From the NCBI GenBank assembly GCA_938046735.1, contig CALIXF010000009.1:124001-188000 (forward strand): 64,000 nucleotides of DNA, written 5' to 3'. A program made the translations under genes and the position numbers. Each line of letters starts with the position of its first letter. Position 1 is the first letter of the stretch. Below the pieces are notes generated by a model. The model was not told the DNA's origin. It was given only the letters and a program-made list of their open reading frames with translations, and ran no database searches. Below are positions 15,599 to 24,134 of the stretch, one piece after another. The DNA comes from an uncultured Candidatus Saccharibacteria bacterium. GTDB taxonomy: Bacteria; Patescibacteriota; Saccharimonadia; Saccharimonadales; Saccharimonadaceae.

Positions 15599-17584
15599 AT
15601 GTCAATTGAGAATTTAGTAAAAAGAACCAGTATGTCAATTGAGGACTTGAATGGTAATAGTGAAAAAATCGGATTGCAGAGCAAAAAGAATTCACTGGAG
15701 AATATGCCGTCGTTCGAAGAACATATGGCTCAGATGAAGCATAATAAAGAACAGGAGGATTTTTTAGAGAGGGGTCCAAAGGATCTACGCTCATTTTATG
15801 AATCAAGCGATATTCAGAAAAATCCAAATGGTGATTTGATTCTTGATCCAAAAGCACTCCTTTTGCCAAGCGAAGGAATTGGTGCCAGAGCAATCAATGA
15901 CAGAATAATTACTACACCAGAAGACGCATCCTTTTTGAATAATAGCGAAATAATTAAGATATCTAAACTTAATATGGTTTCTGTGGAGCTTCTAAAACGT
16001 TGTTTGTCAGTGGATGCTTATTATACCTTAGCTTCGAAACGTATGCATGAAAATAATCCAGGTGGAGACATTATTGACGTTCAACGGTTATTTTATAATA
16101 GCGAAGACGGTATTAAAGACGGTAAAATAGATTTTGGTGGTGGAGCAAGAGCAAGTATTTATAGTAAAAGTGATTTAGTAAGAGGATTGACTATATTAGA
16201 AGAAAGTGGTGGACTGGGTGAATTATCTGACACCGAAAGAGAGCGCCTAAATGAATTCAGAGAGCTTACTTCTCCCCGGTCCTTTGTGGAAAAAATACAT
16301 GGAACGACCTATGAAACTGAAGTTGACGGCAAGAGTGTGATATTGCCATTAGACAACATAGTTACTTTTCTGGGACTTTCCCCAGAAGACCTTAAGAGAA
16401 TTTGTACCACAGACCCTGATGGCAGAATAGGACAACTATCTAAAACGGAATTTGCATATGTAGCGAGTAGGTACTTAAAAGAAAATAGGATTGTAAATAA
16501 TTATGTCCTCCCGGAAAATATAGAAAAAAGAATTGGTCTCTTGACGAGTGGACAATATATAGATTTTAGCGCAGTGAATAAACTACTAAAAACCGAGGAC
16601 ACTCTATACGAAAAAGTAGAGCTTAATCCAGATCTCCATGATGCTATAGTTGCACAAATGCCTGAGGGGGTTTCTGGACTAGAGAAAGCAGCTTATATCT
16701 ACGCTAAAATGTGTACGATGCTGACATATGACAATAAGTTCATGGCTGCAAACCAAAAAGGTGAAGCTGCCGAAAAACATAAAAGTTTGGATTATGTAAG
16801 TCAAATTTCGCCAGAAAATAATGAAGTGGTTTGTTTTGAGTTCAATATGATTTACGCAAAAATGCTCGATGAACAAGGTCTTCATTTTAAGAGTGAGTAT
16901 AAAAATATGATTGGTGAAAACTACGGAGATACGCATGCTAATCTCGAATTTAGGGATGGGAAATTTATGGTACGGGCAGATTCTGTAGCAAGTATACTTG
17001 GTGGAGACATTGCCAGAGCAAAGCTTGGTCTACCACTTACAGGTTTTGAATGCGAAAGTAACAATAGATTTACACAAAAAGAGTTCCAAGATAAGGTTAA
17101 TGCGATGTATGAATTAGTCCAATCGCAAGAACGGGAGAATGATCCGTGGAACGAATATGATTTGCTCACGGAAAACCTACATCCAGTGGAATTCGACGAG
17201 AAAAAAGCAATACTGCTTGATAAATTAAAAACTACAAGTTTGCGTGGTATTGACGCGATGGGTTATGCTCTGCAGCTTCGAAAAATACTTTTTAGTGAGC
17301 AAGAGAGAAAAGATAATGTATCGGTCGTTGTGTTGCGTAATAATGCTACTGCTGGTGATGGGTTAAAATTGGAAACCGGAGCAGTAATTGCGATGAACGG
17401 CTCAAGCCTTGACGGAAGAAATGAAGATACTAGTTATTACTATTTATCAAGCGATCGCGAATTAACCTCTCTCACCCTTCAAGATATTAAAGGAAAATTA
17501 AATGATGGAACTTTTGAATATATTGAACGTGAAGATCCAAAAATACCGGGTACGGTAGAAGTTGGTGAGGAGGAAGGAGAATAA
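15599..17584 (+). CDS. transglutaminase-like cysteine protease candidate
   Basis: 661 residues, AAAGGA before the ATG. The C-terminal half contains an order typical of transglutaminase-like proteases: C412 in EVVCFEFNMIYAKML, H446 in GDTHANLEF and D461 in VRADSV. The N-terminal 340 residues are unrecognised and mostly helical. The first 15 codons contain a duplicated MSIE (AGTATGTCAATTGAG occurs twice). No signal peptide was seen. It forms an operon with the small gene at 17586. Confidence 0.55.
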   Translation: MSIENLVKRTSMSIEDLNGNSEKIGLQSKKNSLENMPSFEEHMAQMKHNKEQEDFLERGPKDLRSFYESSDIQKNPNGDLILDPKALLLPSEGIGARAINDRIITTPEDASFLNNSEIIKISKLNMVSVELLKRCLSVDAYYTLASKRMHENNPGGDIIDVQRLFYNSEDGIKDGKIDFGGGARASIYSKSDLVRGLTILEESGGLGELSDTERERLNEFRELTSPRSFVEKIHGTTYETEVDGKSVILPLDNIVTFLGLSPEDLKRICTTDPDGRIGQLSKTEFAYVASRYLKENRIVNNYVLPENIEKRIGLLTSGQYIDFSAVNKLLKTEDTLYEKVELNPDLHDAIVAQMPEGVSGLEKAAYIYAKMCTMLTYDNKFMAANQKGEAAEKHKSLDYVSQISPENNEVVCFEFNMIYAKMLDEQGLHFKSEYKNMIGENYGDTHANLEFRDGKFMVRADSVASILGGDIARAKLGLPLTGFECESNNRFTQKEFQDKVNAMYELVQSQERENDPWNEYDLLTENLHPVEFDEKKAILLDKLKTTSLRGIDAMGYALQLRKILFSEQERKDNVSVVVLRNNATAGDGLKLETGAVIAMNGSSLDGRNEDTSYYYLSSDRELTSLTLQDIKGKLNDGTFEYIEREDPKIPGTVEVGEEEGE

Positions 17585-17585
17585 A

Positions 17586-17807
17586 ATGGAACAATTAAAT
17601 TTATTGAGAAAAAAAGCTCAGCAACTGTTGGAACAGAATACTAATAACGAGCGTGAAAGAAGAAAATTAACAATAATATGCGAAAAACTAAAAGATGATA
17701 ATTGTTTTCTCGATATGGATATAGAACACGGCTATGCGGTCCTAAGGGATTTGGGGATAGACGAAAAAATAATACAAAATCTTTACTCGAGTCTAATTGG
17801 TCGATGA
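17586..17807 (+). CDS. small helical partner protein
   Basis: 73 residues. GGAGGAAGGAG precedes ATG 17586, 1 nt after the stop of the protease-like gene. Leu/Glu/Lys-rich, fully helical (MEQLNLLRKKAQQLLEQ). It could be a regulator or partner of the upstream protein; no family recognised. A strong terminator follows. Confidence 0.6.
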   Translation: MEQLNLLRKKAQQLLEQNTNNERERRKLTIICEKLKDDNCFLDMDIEHGYAVLRDLGIDEKIIQNLYSSLIGR

Positions 17808-17816
17808 AAATCAAAG

Positions 17817-17845
17817 GAGAGGCGCCTAGCTAAAAAGCGCCTCTC
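17817..17845 (+). terminator. intrinsic terminator
   Basis: GAGAGGCGC/GCGCCTCTC stem with an 11-nt loop, then GAAGTATTTT. Confidence 0.7.
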
Positions 17846-18014
17846 GAAGTATTTTACTACCCAGTAATCAATTAATCTTCTGTATACATAACTTACGACT
17901 ATAATTGAACCAACAAAAAATTCAGAGATTTAACTCTGAGTTTTTCAATTTTAAATTGAGCCACCTGGCTTCGCGCGGCAATATTCGTTAATAATAAAAA
18001 ATAAACCCTTTCAT

Positions 18015-18070
18015 GTTCTATTTTTTGTTATTTCCTCATGGAGCCGCCTAGTATATAGATACAGTCGTCT
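18015..18070. repeat. dispersed repeat, right copy
   Basis: Right copy of the repeat at 15391. It includes TCCTCATGGAGCCGCCT (18033-18049), an exact 17-bp duplicate of the tRNA-Thr 3' end and flank at 18118-18134. Confidence 0.65.
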
Positions 18071-18079
18071 CATTCGTCG

Positions 18080-18109
18080 AAATAAAAATAGAACATAAAT
18101 TTTCTATTT
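18080..18109 (-). terminator. terminator downstream of tRNA-Thr(GGU)
   Basis: Reverse strand AAATAGAA...TTCTATTT followed by TTTATTT. A near-identical element lies downstream of tRNA-Thr(UGU) at 23816. Confidence 0.6.
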
Positions 18110-18123
18110 GTTCTTTCTCCTCA

Positions 18124-18198
<75 letters not shown>

Positions 18199-18373
18199 AT
18201 TTTATCGTATTTTGATTATAGCATAGACTACAATCTTACGGAAGTAGGAAAATCATTAGAGTTCGGTTTTTGATATTGCTCTATTCTGCTAATGATTGAT
18301 TTTCAGTTAAGTCCTAGCCTTATAAATATTCGATAGATACGTGTGGTGACTACATTTATTTAGATAAAGAAAG

Positions 18374-18393
18374 CCCCCGGAGTGAACCGGGGG
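18374..18393 (-). terminator. intrinsic terminator of the 18429 gene
   Basis: Reverse strand CCCCCGG, TTCACT loop, CCGGGGG, then CTTTCTTT. Confidence 0.75.
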
Positions 18394-18428
18394 TAAAAGT
18401 TGAAAATGTTTTTTGGGGTGGGGCGGGG

Positions 18429-19016
18429 CTAGATAGTTTTCCATTCCTCGAGGTCGACTACCATGCGCCTTTCTTCAAAAGTAAGACTAAATGGCATGTC
18501 GAGACCAAGACTCTCATAGAGGTCTTCGACCTCCTGCTGGTCGGCCTCGAAGACCTGGCCGTTATGAACCACATAGAATGTAGGTTCATAACCGTACCCA
18601 GAGCCTCCCCAGGTGACACGGAAAACGTCGCCTTCATTGGCTTTTACCAGGATAACGTCCCAGTAGCCAATGCGGCCGGCGTCGCCGTCAGCGCCGTTGC
18701 CGCGAGCGATAAGCTCGACGGTCTGGCCAACTGGAGTCTTGACAACTCCATTGCCACGGCGAGTGTAACCACGCTCGGTAGATAAGGCCAGATACATATC
18801 CTTATCCTTGCCGTGATTGATGCGCGGTTTGCCGGCTTTTGACAAGCCAATCGTGAGATCGGTCCTCAATCCGCCAACAGCTCCTTTCAATCCTTGCGGA
18901 GTTGGCAAAAAAATCTGCTGGCGGCCACGGCCGTGTTCACCAAGCGAGATACCTTCTACGATACCGAACTTGAACTCTCTAGCGATCACCTCTACTGTTG
19001 TGTTTAAAAATAACAT
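18429..19016 (-). CDS. unrecognised GC-rich orphan protein
   Basis: 195 residues with an excellent ribosome site (GGAAGGAGG, 5 nt from ATG). Gly-rich and beta-rich: TVEVIAREFKFGIVEGISLG, GYWDVILVKANEGDVFRV, TFYVVHNGQVFEADQQEVED. Base composition is visibly GC-richer than all neighbours, with codons such as CTC, GTC and GCC, so recent acquisition or strong expression selection is likely. Own terminator. No family recognised. Confidence 0.7.
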   Translation of the reverse strand: MLFLNTTVEVIAREFKFGIVEGISLGEHGRGRQQIFLPTPQGLKGAVGGLRTDLTIGLSKAGKPRINHGKDKDMYLALSTERGYTRRGNGVVKTPVGQTVELIARGNGADGDAGRIGYWDVILVKANEGDVFRVTWGGSGYGYEPTFYVVHNGQVFEADQQEVEDLYESLGLDMPFSLTFEERRMVVDLEEWKTI

Positions 19017-19096
19017 AAAAACCTCCTTCCCCTATAGGGGATATGTCAATGCTCTTGTAGAATTAAGGGGATTTTCCCCACATTGATCACTACTTC

Positions 19097-19140
19097 GAGT
19101 AGTATGAAACTAACCAGAAATGATTAGCTTGATACTACTC
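19097..19140. promoter_or_regulatory. long imperfect hairpin
   Basis: GAGTAGTAT and ATACTACTC arms extend inward with further pairing (AAxCTAA) around a short loop, upstream of the 18429 gene. Function unknown. Confidence 0.35.
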
Positions 19141-19222
19141 AAAGTATCTTTAAAGAGGATCCAACTTTTTAAAGGTACGAATGTCTTTTTGACGTTGTTT
19201 ATTATATCATAAATATCAATAA

Positions 19223-19558
19223 GTGTCAATAAGTGTCAATGCAACGTGGATACTATTGATTAGAAATTGTGTTCTGATTGTGGTTATCCTAAGCGATGGT
19301 TTTAATGCTGACGCTCCGTATTCGTTAGAGGGAAAAACTTTGGATGCGTTACTTCAGGAAGGCGATGTAAGGATTTCGCCAGAAACAATATTCTTACTTT
19401 GCGGAAATGAAAATATCGATAATATTCGTGCAAAAGTCTTTGGTGAATTTCAAAAAGCTTATCCTGATATTTTGACTGAGCTTGATCTAGTTGATCGGAT
19501 TCTGGAACGATTTAATTGGGTCGAATATCAAGAAAAGCTGAAAAAGGAAGTCATATAA
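19223..19558 (+). CDS. unrecognised small protein, start uncertain
   Basis: The frame is open from 19223, but no ribosome site is visible and the first 25 residues are hydrophobic; the true start may be further in, near the DGFNADAPYS segment. The C-terminal part (ISPETIFLLCGNENIDN, AYPDILTELDLVDRILERF) looks like a genuine acidic helical protein. Tandem AATAAGTGTC units lie just upstream. It could be a gene remnant. Confidence 0.4.
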   Translation: MSISVNATWILLIRNCVLIVVILSDGFNADAPYSLEGKTLDALLQEGDVRISPETIFLLCGNENIDNIRAKVFGEFQKAYPDILTELDLVDRILERFNWVEYQEKLKKEVI

Positions 19559-19576
19559 GGGCTTCTTTTTTACAAA

Positions 19577-19600
19577 AAATAAGACCAGATGGTCTTAAAA
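19577..19600. terminator. terminator next to tRNA-Tyr
   Basis: AAGACCA/TGGTCTT hairpin with a T-run on the reverse strand; it ends the tRNA-Tyr transcript and may also serve the 19223 gene. Confidence 0.65.
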
Positions 19601-19685
19601 TGGTGCTGGAGGTAGGACTCGAACCTACGAAGGTGTAACCCGAGAGATTTACAGTCTCTTGTCATTGCCGCTAGACTACTCCAGC
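19601..19685 (-). tRNA. tRNA-Tyr (GUA anticodon)
   Basis: Class II tRNA: acceptor GCTGGAG/CTCCAGC, anticodon loop CTGTAAA (GTA), long variable arm, T-arm GTAGG-TTCGAGT-CCTAC, discriminator A, encoded CCA. 85 nt. Confidence 0.93.
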
Positions 19686-19864
19686 AATGCTAGGCTGTCG
19701 TTCGCACTCCGTCCTAGCGCATCCAAAGTATTTGGCTCGCGCCAAGCATACTTTGAATAGTCGTATTATAGCAATTATGGGTGTCTTTTTCAAGTTTTTT
19801 AATTTAATTTTATTTCTGGGGGATTGAATATATATCTATAATATTAATATACAATCTATAAAAA

Positions 19865-19886
19865 GCGTCGGAAAGATCCGACGCAT
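19865..19886 (-). terminator. intrinsic terminator
   Basis: Reverse strand GCGTCGGA, TCTT, TCCGACGC, TTTTTAT. Ends the 19912 gene. Confidence 0.8.
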
Positions 19887-19911
19887 ATTTGTACCTTAGA
19901 TTTTTTGAATT

Positions 19912-20790
19912 TTATTCCATCCTCGTTCTTCGCCATGGGTATGGATAGTCTGTGACACTCTTCTTATTACAAAGTCTTTGCAATCCTTGCAAGTAAACTT
20001 GACCATCGTTTGGATCGGACATTGTGCCGTGTTTACAATTAATGTAGACAATATCGGCATTTTGATAATATTCTTCGATAGCTTGATTATCAAGAAATTG
20101 ATCGTGGTTACTGAGAATAATCTTTTTTGGTCTGTTTCTTACAGATTTATTTTCTGACGGCCTTAAAGTATTCATTGCTGATAACTGATCGGCGATTAGA
20201 GCGATGGAGAAATATCCATAATCAACCTGAACGATCGGCAAAAACGCAAGCCAGCCAAGTAAAAACTCAGTGATAACAAGAAAGGGCGCGCCGAGAGCAA
20301 TTAATTTTTTAAATTTGAAATTTAAGAAAGTTTTATAGGTGCAAGGATTAATTGCGATTACTTGATCGAACACCTCTGCTATTGATGCAGTGATCTGGTC
20401 TCCCATCGAGATGCTGATAGCGATATGCTCAACAGCTTTTCCTGCCTCCATTTGTTTTTTGGTAATCTCTGAAACTTTATGAAATAAGCAACTTACATAA
20501 AGTTCGGGATCGTAGCCATAATTATCATAATCCATATAATAGATATCACAATTATGTTTTAAGATCTTATCCAGAAAAGTAAATGATCTCATTGACTGAT
20601 TGAGAAAGCCTGGAATTAGGAAGTAGTTAGTGCTGAGATTATCATCTTCCTGATTATTCTTATCAACGTATTGCCTGATATGCGTAAATAAAACGTCGCT
20701 TCGACATAATAGTCGATAAACCTTATAAATAATCGCTGTTACCATGTTAATAATTAATGCCGTTAATAGTAGCATTGTCCTTATTGTCAT
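19912..20790 (-). CDS. membrane-anchored alpha/beta-hydrolase-like protein
   Basis: 292 residues. An N-terminal hydrophobic helix (MLLLTALIINMVTAIIY) anchors it to the membrane. NYFLIPGFLNQSMR resembles the first strand and oxyanion region. AISISMGDQ fits a nucleophile elbow with S before M-G. SNHDQFLDNQ and NCKHGT provide candidate Asp and His. Substrate unknown. GAGGGGAGG precedes the ATG. The elbow lacks the first Gly of the usual GxSxG, so activity is unproven. Confidence 0.55.
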   Translation of the reverse strand: MTIRTMLLLTALIINMVTAIIYKVYRLLCRSDVLFTHIRQYVDKNNQEDDNLSTNYFLIPGFLNQSMRSFTFLDKILKHNCDIYYMDYDNYGYDPELYVSCLFHKVSEITKKQMEAGKAVEHIAISISMGDQITASIAEVFDQVIAINPCTYKTFLNFKFKKLIALGAPFLVITEFLLGWLAFLPIVQVDYGYFSIALIADQLSAMNTLRPSENKSVRNRPKKIILSNHDQFLDNQAIEEYYQNADIVYINCKHGTMSDPNDGQVYLQGLQRLCNKKSVTDYPYPWRRTRME

Positions 20791-20836
20791 TATGATGACC
20801 TCCCCTCTAAGGTATTTTGATATTAAGGTACAAAAT

Positions 20837-20855
20837 ATGTTATATATTATAACAT
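20837..20855. promoter_or_regulatory. inverted repeat over a promoter
   Basis: ATGTTATATATTATAACAT (8-bp arms) covers the extended -10 ATGTTATAAT (reverse strand) of the 19912-20790 gene. TTGACT lies upstream, overlapping the terminator of the next operon (20876-20903). Confidence 0.5.
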
Positions 20856-20875
20856 GAAATTATATAAAGTCAAAA

Positions 20876-20903
20876 AAGATACCTCTGTTGAGATATCTTT
20901 TTT
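20876..20903. terminator. terminator overlapping a -35 box
   Basis: AAAAGATA...TATCTTTT stem with T-runs on both strands; ends the thioredoxin-like gene. Its right side merges into the TTGACT of the next promoter. Confidence 0.65.
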
Positions 20904-20906
20904 GAC

Positions 20907-21449
20907 TTATTTTACTCTTTTCTTGAAGTCTTGATACTTGTCAATTTTTTGATTTTTTTGTGACTCTTCTTTGATGGTATTTAAAATTTGTTTTTTGGTT
21001 TTAGTGTCTGATTCTGAGAAACCCGAAAAAGTCTTGCTGCCGATGATGAAATAGGGCACACCTTTTGGTGTTTCGCCAAGAAACTTGCCAAAATTTTTCA
21101 TAAAATTAAGGTTTTCTGAATTATTCCAGACTTCAAAAGCGTAAATTTTAATGTAGTCTTTAATCTCAGATTCATGAGAATTAAGAAACTCGGATAAATG
21201 TTTACAATGTGGACAGCCGTCACCCCAGAAAATATAAATATTTAGCTTGTCGCTGGATGGTTTGATATCGGACTCGGCCATTTTAGGAAAATCTGATGTT
21301 TTTGTAGTGGTGTTAGATTTTGCGATATCATTCTTTGAGTTCGGCTCTTTGTTTAAATTGGTAAGAAAGTAGAACATAGAGGAGAGTAGCAAGAAAATGA
21401 TGGCGACAATAAGAAGTGTAAGAGTTTTCTTTTTTGATTTATTTTGCAT
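20907..21449 (-). CDS. membrane-anchored thioredoxin-like protein
   Basis: 180 residues from ATG 21449, which overlaps the arylsulfotransferase-like stop by 11 nt; translation is probably coupled, as there is no ribosome site. One N-terminal transmembrane helix (TLTLLIVAIIFLLLSSMFYF), then an extracytoplasmic domain with CPHC in WGDGCPHCKHL and the cis-Pro loop KGVPYFIIGSKTF. This is a DsbA/thioredoxin-type oxidoreductase layout. The pairing recalls the assT-dsbL-dsbI operon of uropathogenic E. coli. Confidence 0.75.
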   Translation of the reverse strand: MQNKSKKKTLTLLIVAIIFLLLSSMFYFLTNLNKEPNSKNDIAKSNTTTKTSDFPKMAESDIKPSSDKLNIYIFWGDGCPHCKHLSEFLNSHESEIKDYIKIYAFEVWNNSENLNFMKNFGKFLGETPKGVPYFIIGSKTFSGFSESDTKTKKQILNTIKEESQKNQKIDKYQDFKKRVK

Positions 21450-23733
21450 TGAAGTATTTACCTGTATTATATAGTTTACCATTATACTCGATATAGACAG
21501 AATAATTACCTCGAAGCCCCTCTTTATTGATGTATTTTGTGACTTCAATACCGTTTTGGTTTTCATCTTCAGTGAAAATATCTACGCAAAGTGCGGTATA
21601 CGGGTGTTTACTTACAGGAATTTTATAGAAATTAGTATAGAAATTACGGTATAATCCGACACGGACATTATCTTCTTTTTTGAAGCGTCCAGAGACTACT
21701 AAGCGATCTTCTTCGTTCCGGAGGGTAACGTTATGTTCTTTGAGGAAGTTTTGATCAATATTAGTATCGGTGATGAAGCCTTGTTTTTTCTCTTCAAAGT
21801 CGGTAGAACTTAACGAACCTAATTGTTTAGCGTTTTGCATCGTGTAGCTTACGCCGGCGTAGGGGTTCATTTTTTCGGCACGATAGTTATTGGTTGCAAT
21901 ACGTAACTCGAAAATAATTTGATTATCTAGAAGTTCAATAGTGTCTGAAAGCAAATCTAGCTTACCAGGGGTTAGCCCGGCTGGTTGATTAGAGGGGGTT
22001 CCATTAGATTTTACGATGCCGCCGGAATGTATAAGGTAGTGGTTTTGGGATAGATAATCGAAGTCGGAAATATATGGTGAGTAGAAATCGCTACCACGTT
22101 CCTTGCCGTACTGCCAAAGCTGTTCAACGGTTTTATTTTTTTGATCAATTTTGTAAATGACGGCACGAGAGTAGGAGTTGGGGGCATTAACGTATTTATT
22201 GGGGTCTTTAGTTTTATTATTGCCATTGTCGAAGAGGGCAAGATATCCTTCGGGTGTAATTTTTGCAGCGTGTTGACTCCATTGATATTCGAAGTTTTGA
22301 CCAACTGGTTTTAAGAAATATTTTTGATAGATTGGTGACCAATTGGTGGAATCGCCAAGAATCCAATTGATTTCCGTTGTGGTGTAATTAATGCTAACGA
22401 CTGCGTCTTGGTGGCGACCTGAAAGGATAAGAGAATCTGTTTTCTTATCGTAATAGACGGAGTTATTATGGAACCAATCGTACTCTGTCCAGTTTTCGTT
22501 TTTTCCATCATCTTTTTTGAGGATCTTTTGGAGATCAATTTTTTTAACAATTGCACCGGATTTACGATCAAATTCTACGATGTAATCTTCAACTGTATGA
22601 TTCTGTTTATCGAAGTTATTAGAAGCAATAATGAGATTACCATTTTCTAGTTCAAAGTAGTCATGATGATAACCGCCAGGAAGTGAATATTCGGTATAAA
22701 TTTTACCAAGAAGGTCGATCTCGTATAGTCCAGTCATGTAATATGGCGGGTTTATTAGACGTTCGGTACTGATTAAGAGATGACCATTGCTTAGTTTGGT
22801 ATTTTCCCAGAGAGCAGTAGTTATAAGATACCAGCGAACATCGCCATTAATATCATAGGCGACCATCCGACCATTTTTCGTGGCGGGACTTAGGAAGTAA
22901 AAATCAGAGTTTAGCTTGTCTGTGTCAGCTTTTGTGACTTCGGCGCGAGGAAAATTGGCTGGCAACGGATCGGTTTTTATATCAAATTCTCGTTCAATAG
23001 TTTCTACAAGATTTTTGACATTATTTTTATTATTGGAGTATATTTCTTGATTTAGTTCATAATTAACTGGTGCAAATTGACCACCATTTTCAGTAATATT
23101 TCTCTCCTCATAACGTTCAAGTTTTTTAGGTGCACTGTTTTCATCAACGACATTACCATTTCTGGCGATTGAGGTGTCAGTTTTTCGTTCACTGGTCTTT
23201 GCTGGGGCCTCGAAAGAGATTTTGATTTTATTAATCGTGTCTGGGTAAAGACCGTAGATTGGAAGAAAGTGTTTTTTTGACTTAACAAAAGTATGAGTTA
23301 ATGTAGTTTTTGCGTCTTTTCCCGGAACGGTTATAGTTGGCGAAACTTCGTCTTCAGTTTCAAAAATAATTAGAGCTGTGAGAGGTGAGTTTTTATATGG
23401 ATTTAAAATTATGTTAGGGTTTTTAATTGTGTAGCCTGTAGAGGTGAAGTCCTTTTCGTAATCTTTTTGCATTGAAATTTGACTTTTTTCAAGTTTAATA
23501 AGATCAGTATTTTCGCCACGATTACTTAGGTAAGCAAGACAGAAGATTAGAGAAATAAAAACGACGAGAAATACCATGAAATGGGCAGTAAAATAGGAAG
23601 GCTTTTTGAACTTTTGCGTAAGACGAACACGTATTTTTGAGTTTTGCTTTGTCTTTTGCTGCTTAAGTTTGAGCGAAAGATCTGAAATTGTTTCAGTCTG
23701 CTCTTTGCGAGTACCTGTATTACCCATGACCAC
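21439..23733 (-). CDS. arylsulfotransferase (ASST)-like membrane-anchored protein
   Basis: 764 residues. An N-terminal transmembrane helix (near residues 50-70) is followed by a beta-rich domain, then an ASST-type propeller with repeats such as GRMVAYDINGDVRWYLI, LSNGHLLIS, ELENGNLIIASNN, WFHNNSVYYDKKTDSLILSG and HAAKITPEGYLALFDNG. ASST enzymes transfer sulfate between phenols through a histidine; candidate histidines are in GGYHHDYF, WFHNN and WSQHAA. GGAGG precedes the ATG. Only two cysteines occur, one in the anchor, so it is not an obvious disulfide client of its partner. Confidence 0.75.
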   Translation of the reverse strand: MVMGNTGTRKEQTETISDLSLKLKQQKTKQNSKIRVRLTQKFKKPSYFTAHFMVFLVVFISLIFCLAYLSNRGENTDLIKLEKSQISMQKDYEKDFTSTGYTIKNPNIILNPYKNSPLTALIIFETEDEVSPTITVPGKDAKTTLTHTFVKSKKHFLPIYGLYPDTINKIKISFEAPAKTSERKTDTSIARNGNVVDENSAPKKLERYEERNITENGGQFAPVNYELNQEIYSNNKNNVKNLVETIEREFDIKTDPLPANFPRAEVTKADTDKLNSDFYFLSPATKNGRMVAYDINGDVRWYLITTALWENTKLSNGHLLISTERLINPPYYMTGLYEIDLLGKIYTEYSLPGGYHHDYFELENGNLIIASNNFDKQNHTVEDYIVEFDRKSGAIVKKIDLQKILKKDDGKNENWTEYDWFHNNSVYYDKKTDSLILSGRHQDAVVSINYTTTEINWILGDSTNWSPIYQKYFLKPVGQNFEYQWSQHAAKITPEGYLALFDNGNNKTKDPNKYVNAPNSYSRAVIYKIDQKNKTVEQLWQYGKERGSDFYSPYISDFDYLSQNHYLIHSGGIVKSNGTPSNQPAGLTPGKLDLLSDTIELLDNQIIFELRIATNNYRAEKMNPYAGVSYTMQNAKQLGSLSSTDFEEKKQGFITDTNIDQNFLKEHNVTLRNEEDRLVVSGRFKKEDNVRVGLYRNFYTNFYKIPVSKHPYTALCVDIFTEDENQNGIEVTKYINKEGLRGNYSVYIEYNGKLYNTGKYFNAK

Positions 23734-23750
23734 CTCCAGTTATTTATCTA

Positions 23751-23760
23751 ATTTTAGCAT
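23751..23760 (-). promoter_or_regulatory. extended -10 promoter of the ASST operon
   Basis: Reverse strand ATGCTAAAAT preceded by ATTTT, the same extended -10 class as elsewhere. No good -35. Confidence 0.5.
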
Positions 23761-23815
23761 AAAATGTTTGATTAGTGTAATACAAGACTCGTATTGGTAA
23801 TTTTCGTCGAAATAA

Positions 23816-23837
23816 AAATAGAACATATGTTCTATTT
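23816..23837. terminator. 22-bp perfect palindrome, terminator of tRNA-Thr(UGU)
   Basis: AAATAGAACAT joined to its reverse complement, with T-runs on both sides. Shares flanks (GTCGAAATAAAAATAGAACAT) with the element at 18080 downstream of the other tRNA-Thr. Confidence 0.6.
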
Positions 23838-23931
23838 GTTTTTTACGCAAAAGAGCCGTGTATACTATGTATACTTTGCTCCATTCGTTCAAGCTTCTAG
23901 AAAAATATTTTTTTCCATAAGTTTTCACTCA

Positions 23932-24007
23932 TGGAGCCGTGTGTCGGCTCTGCCCCGACGACCTGCCGCTTACAAGGCGGCTGCTCTACTAACTGAGCTA
24001 ACACGGC
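23932..24007 (-). tRNA. tRNA-Thr (UGU anticodon) with aberrant T-loop
   Basis: Acceptor GCCGTGT/ACACGGC, D-arm GCTC-AGTTAGTA-GAGC, anticodon arm GCCGC-CTTGTAA-GCGGC (TGT), T-stem GTCGG/CCGAC, discriminator T, encoded CCA. The T-loop reads GGCAGAG instead of the TTCRANY consensus, and D-loop position 18 is A instead of G. The stems are perfect, so it is unlikely to be a decayed gene. Confidence 0.85.
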
Positions 24008-24134
24008 TTATGTAGTTATTCTAACAGAGTGTTTTGATAACCGCAAGATAGATAATTTAAGATTATAAAATTTACTGGGGTTTGCGTTAGTAAAATGATT
24101 ATAGAAATTAAAAGATAAACTATTGAATAATAAA

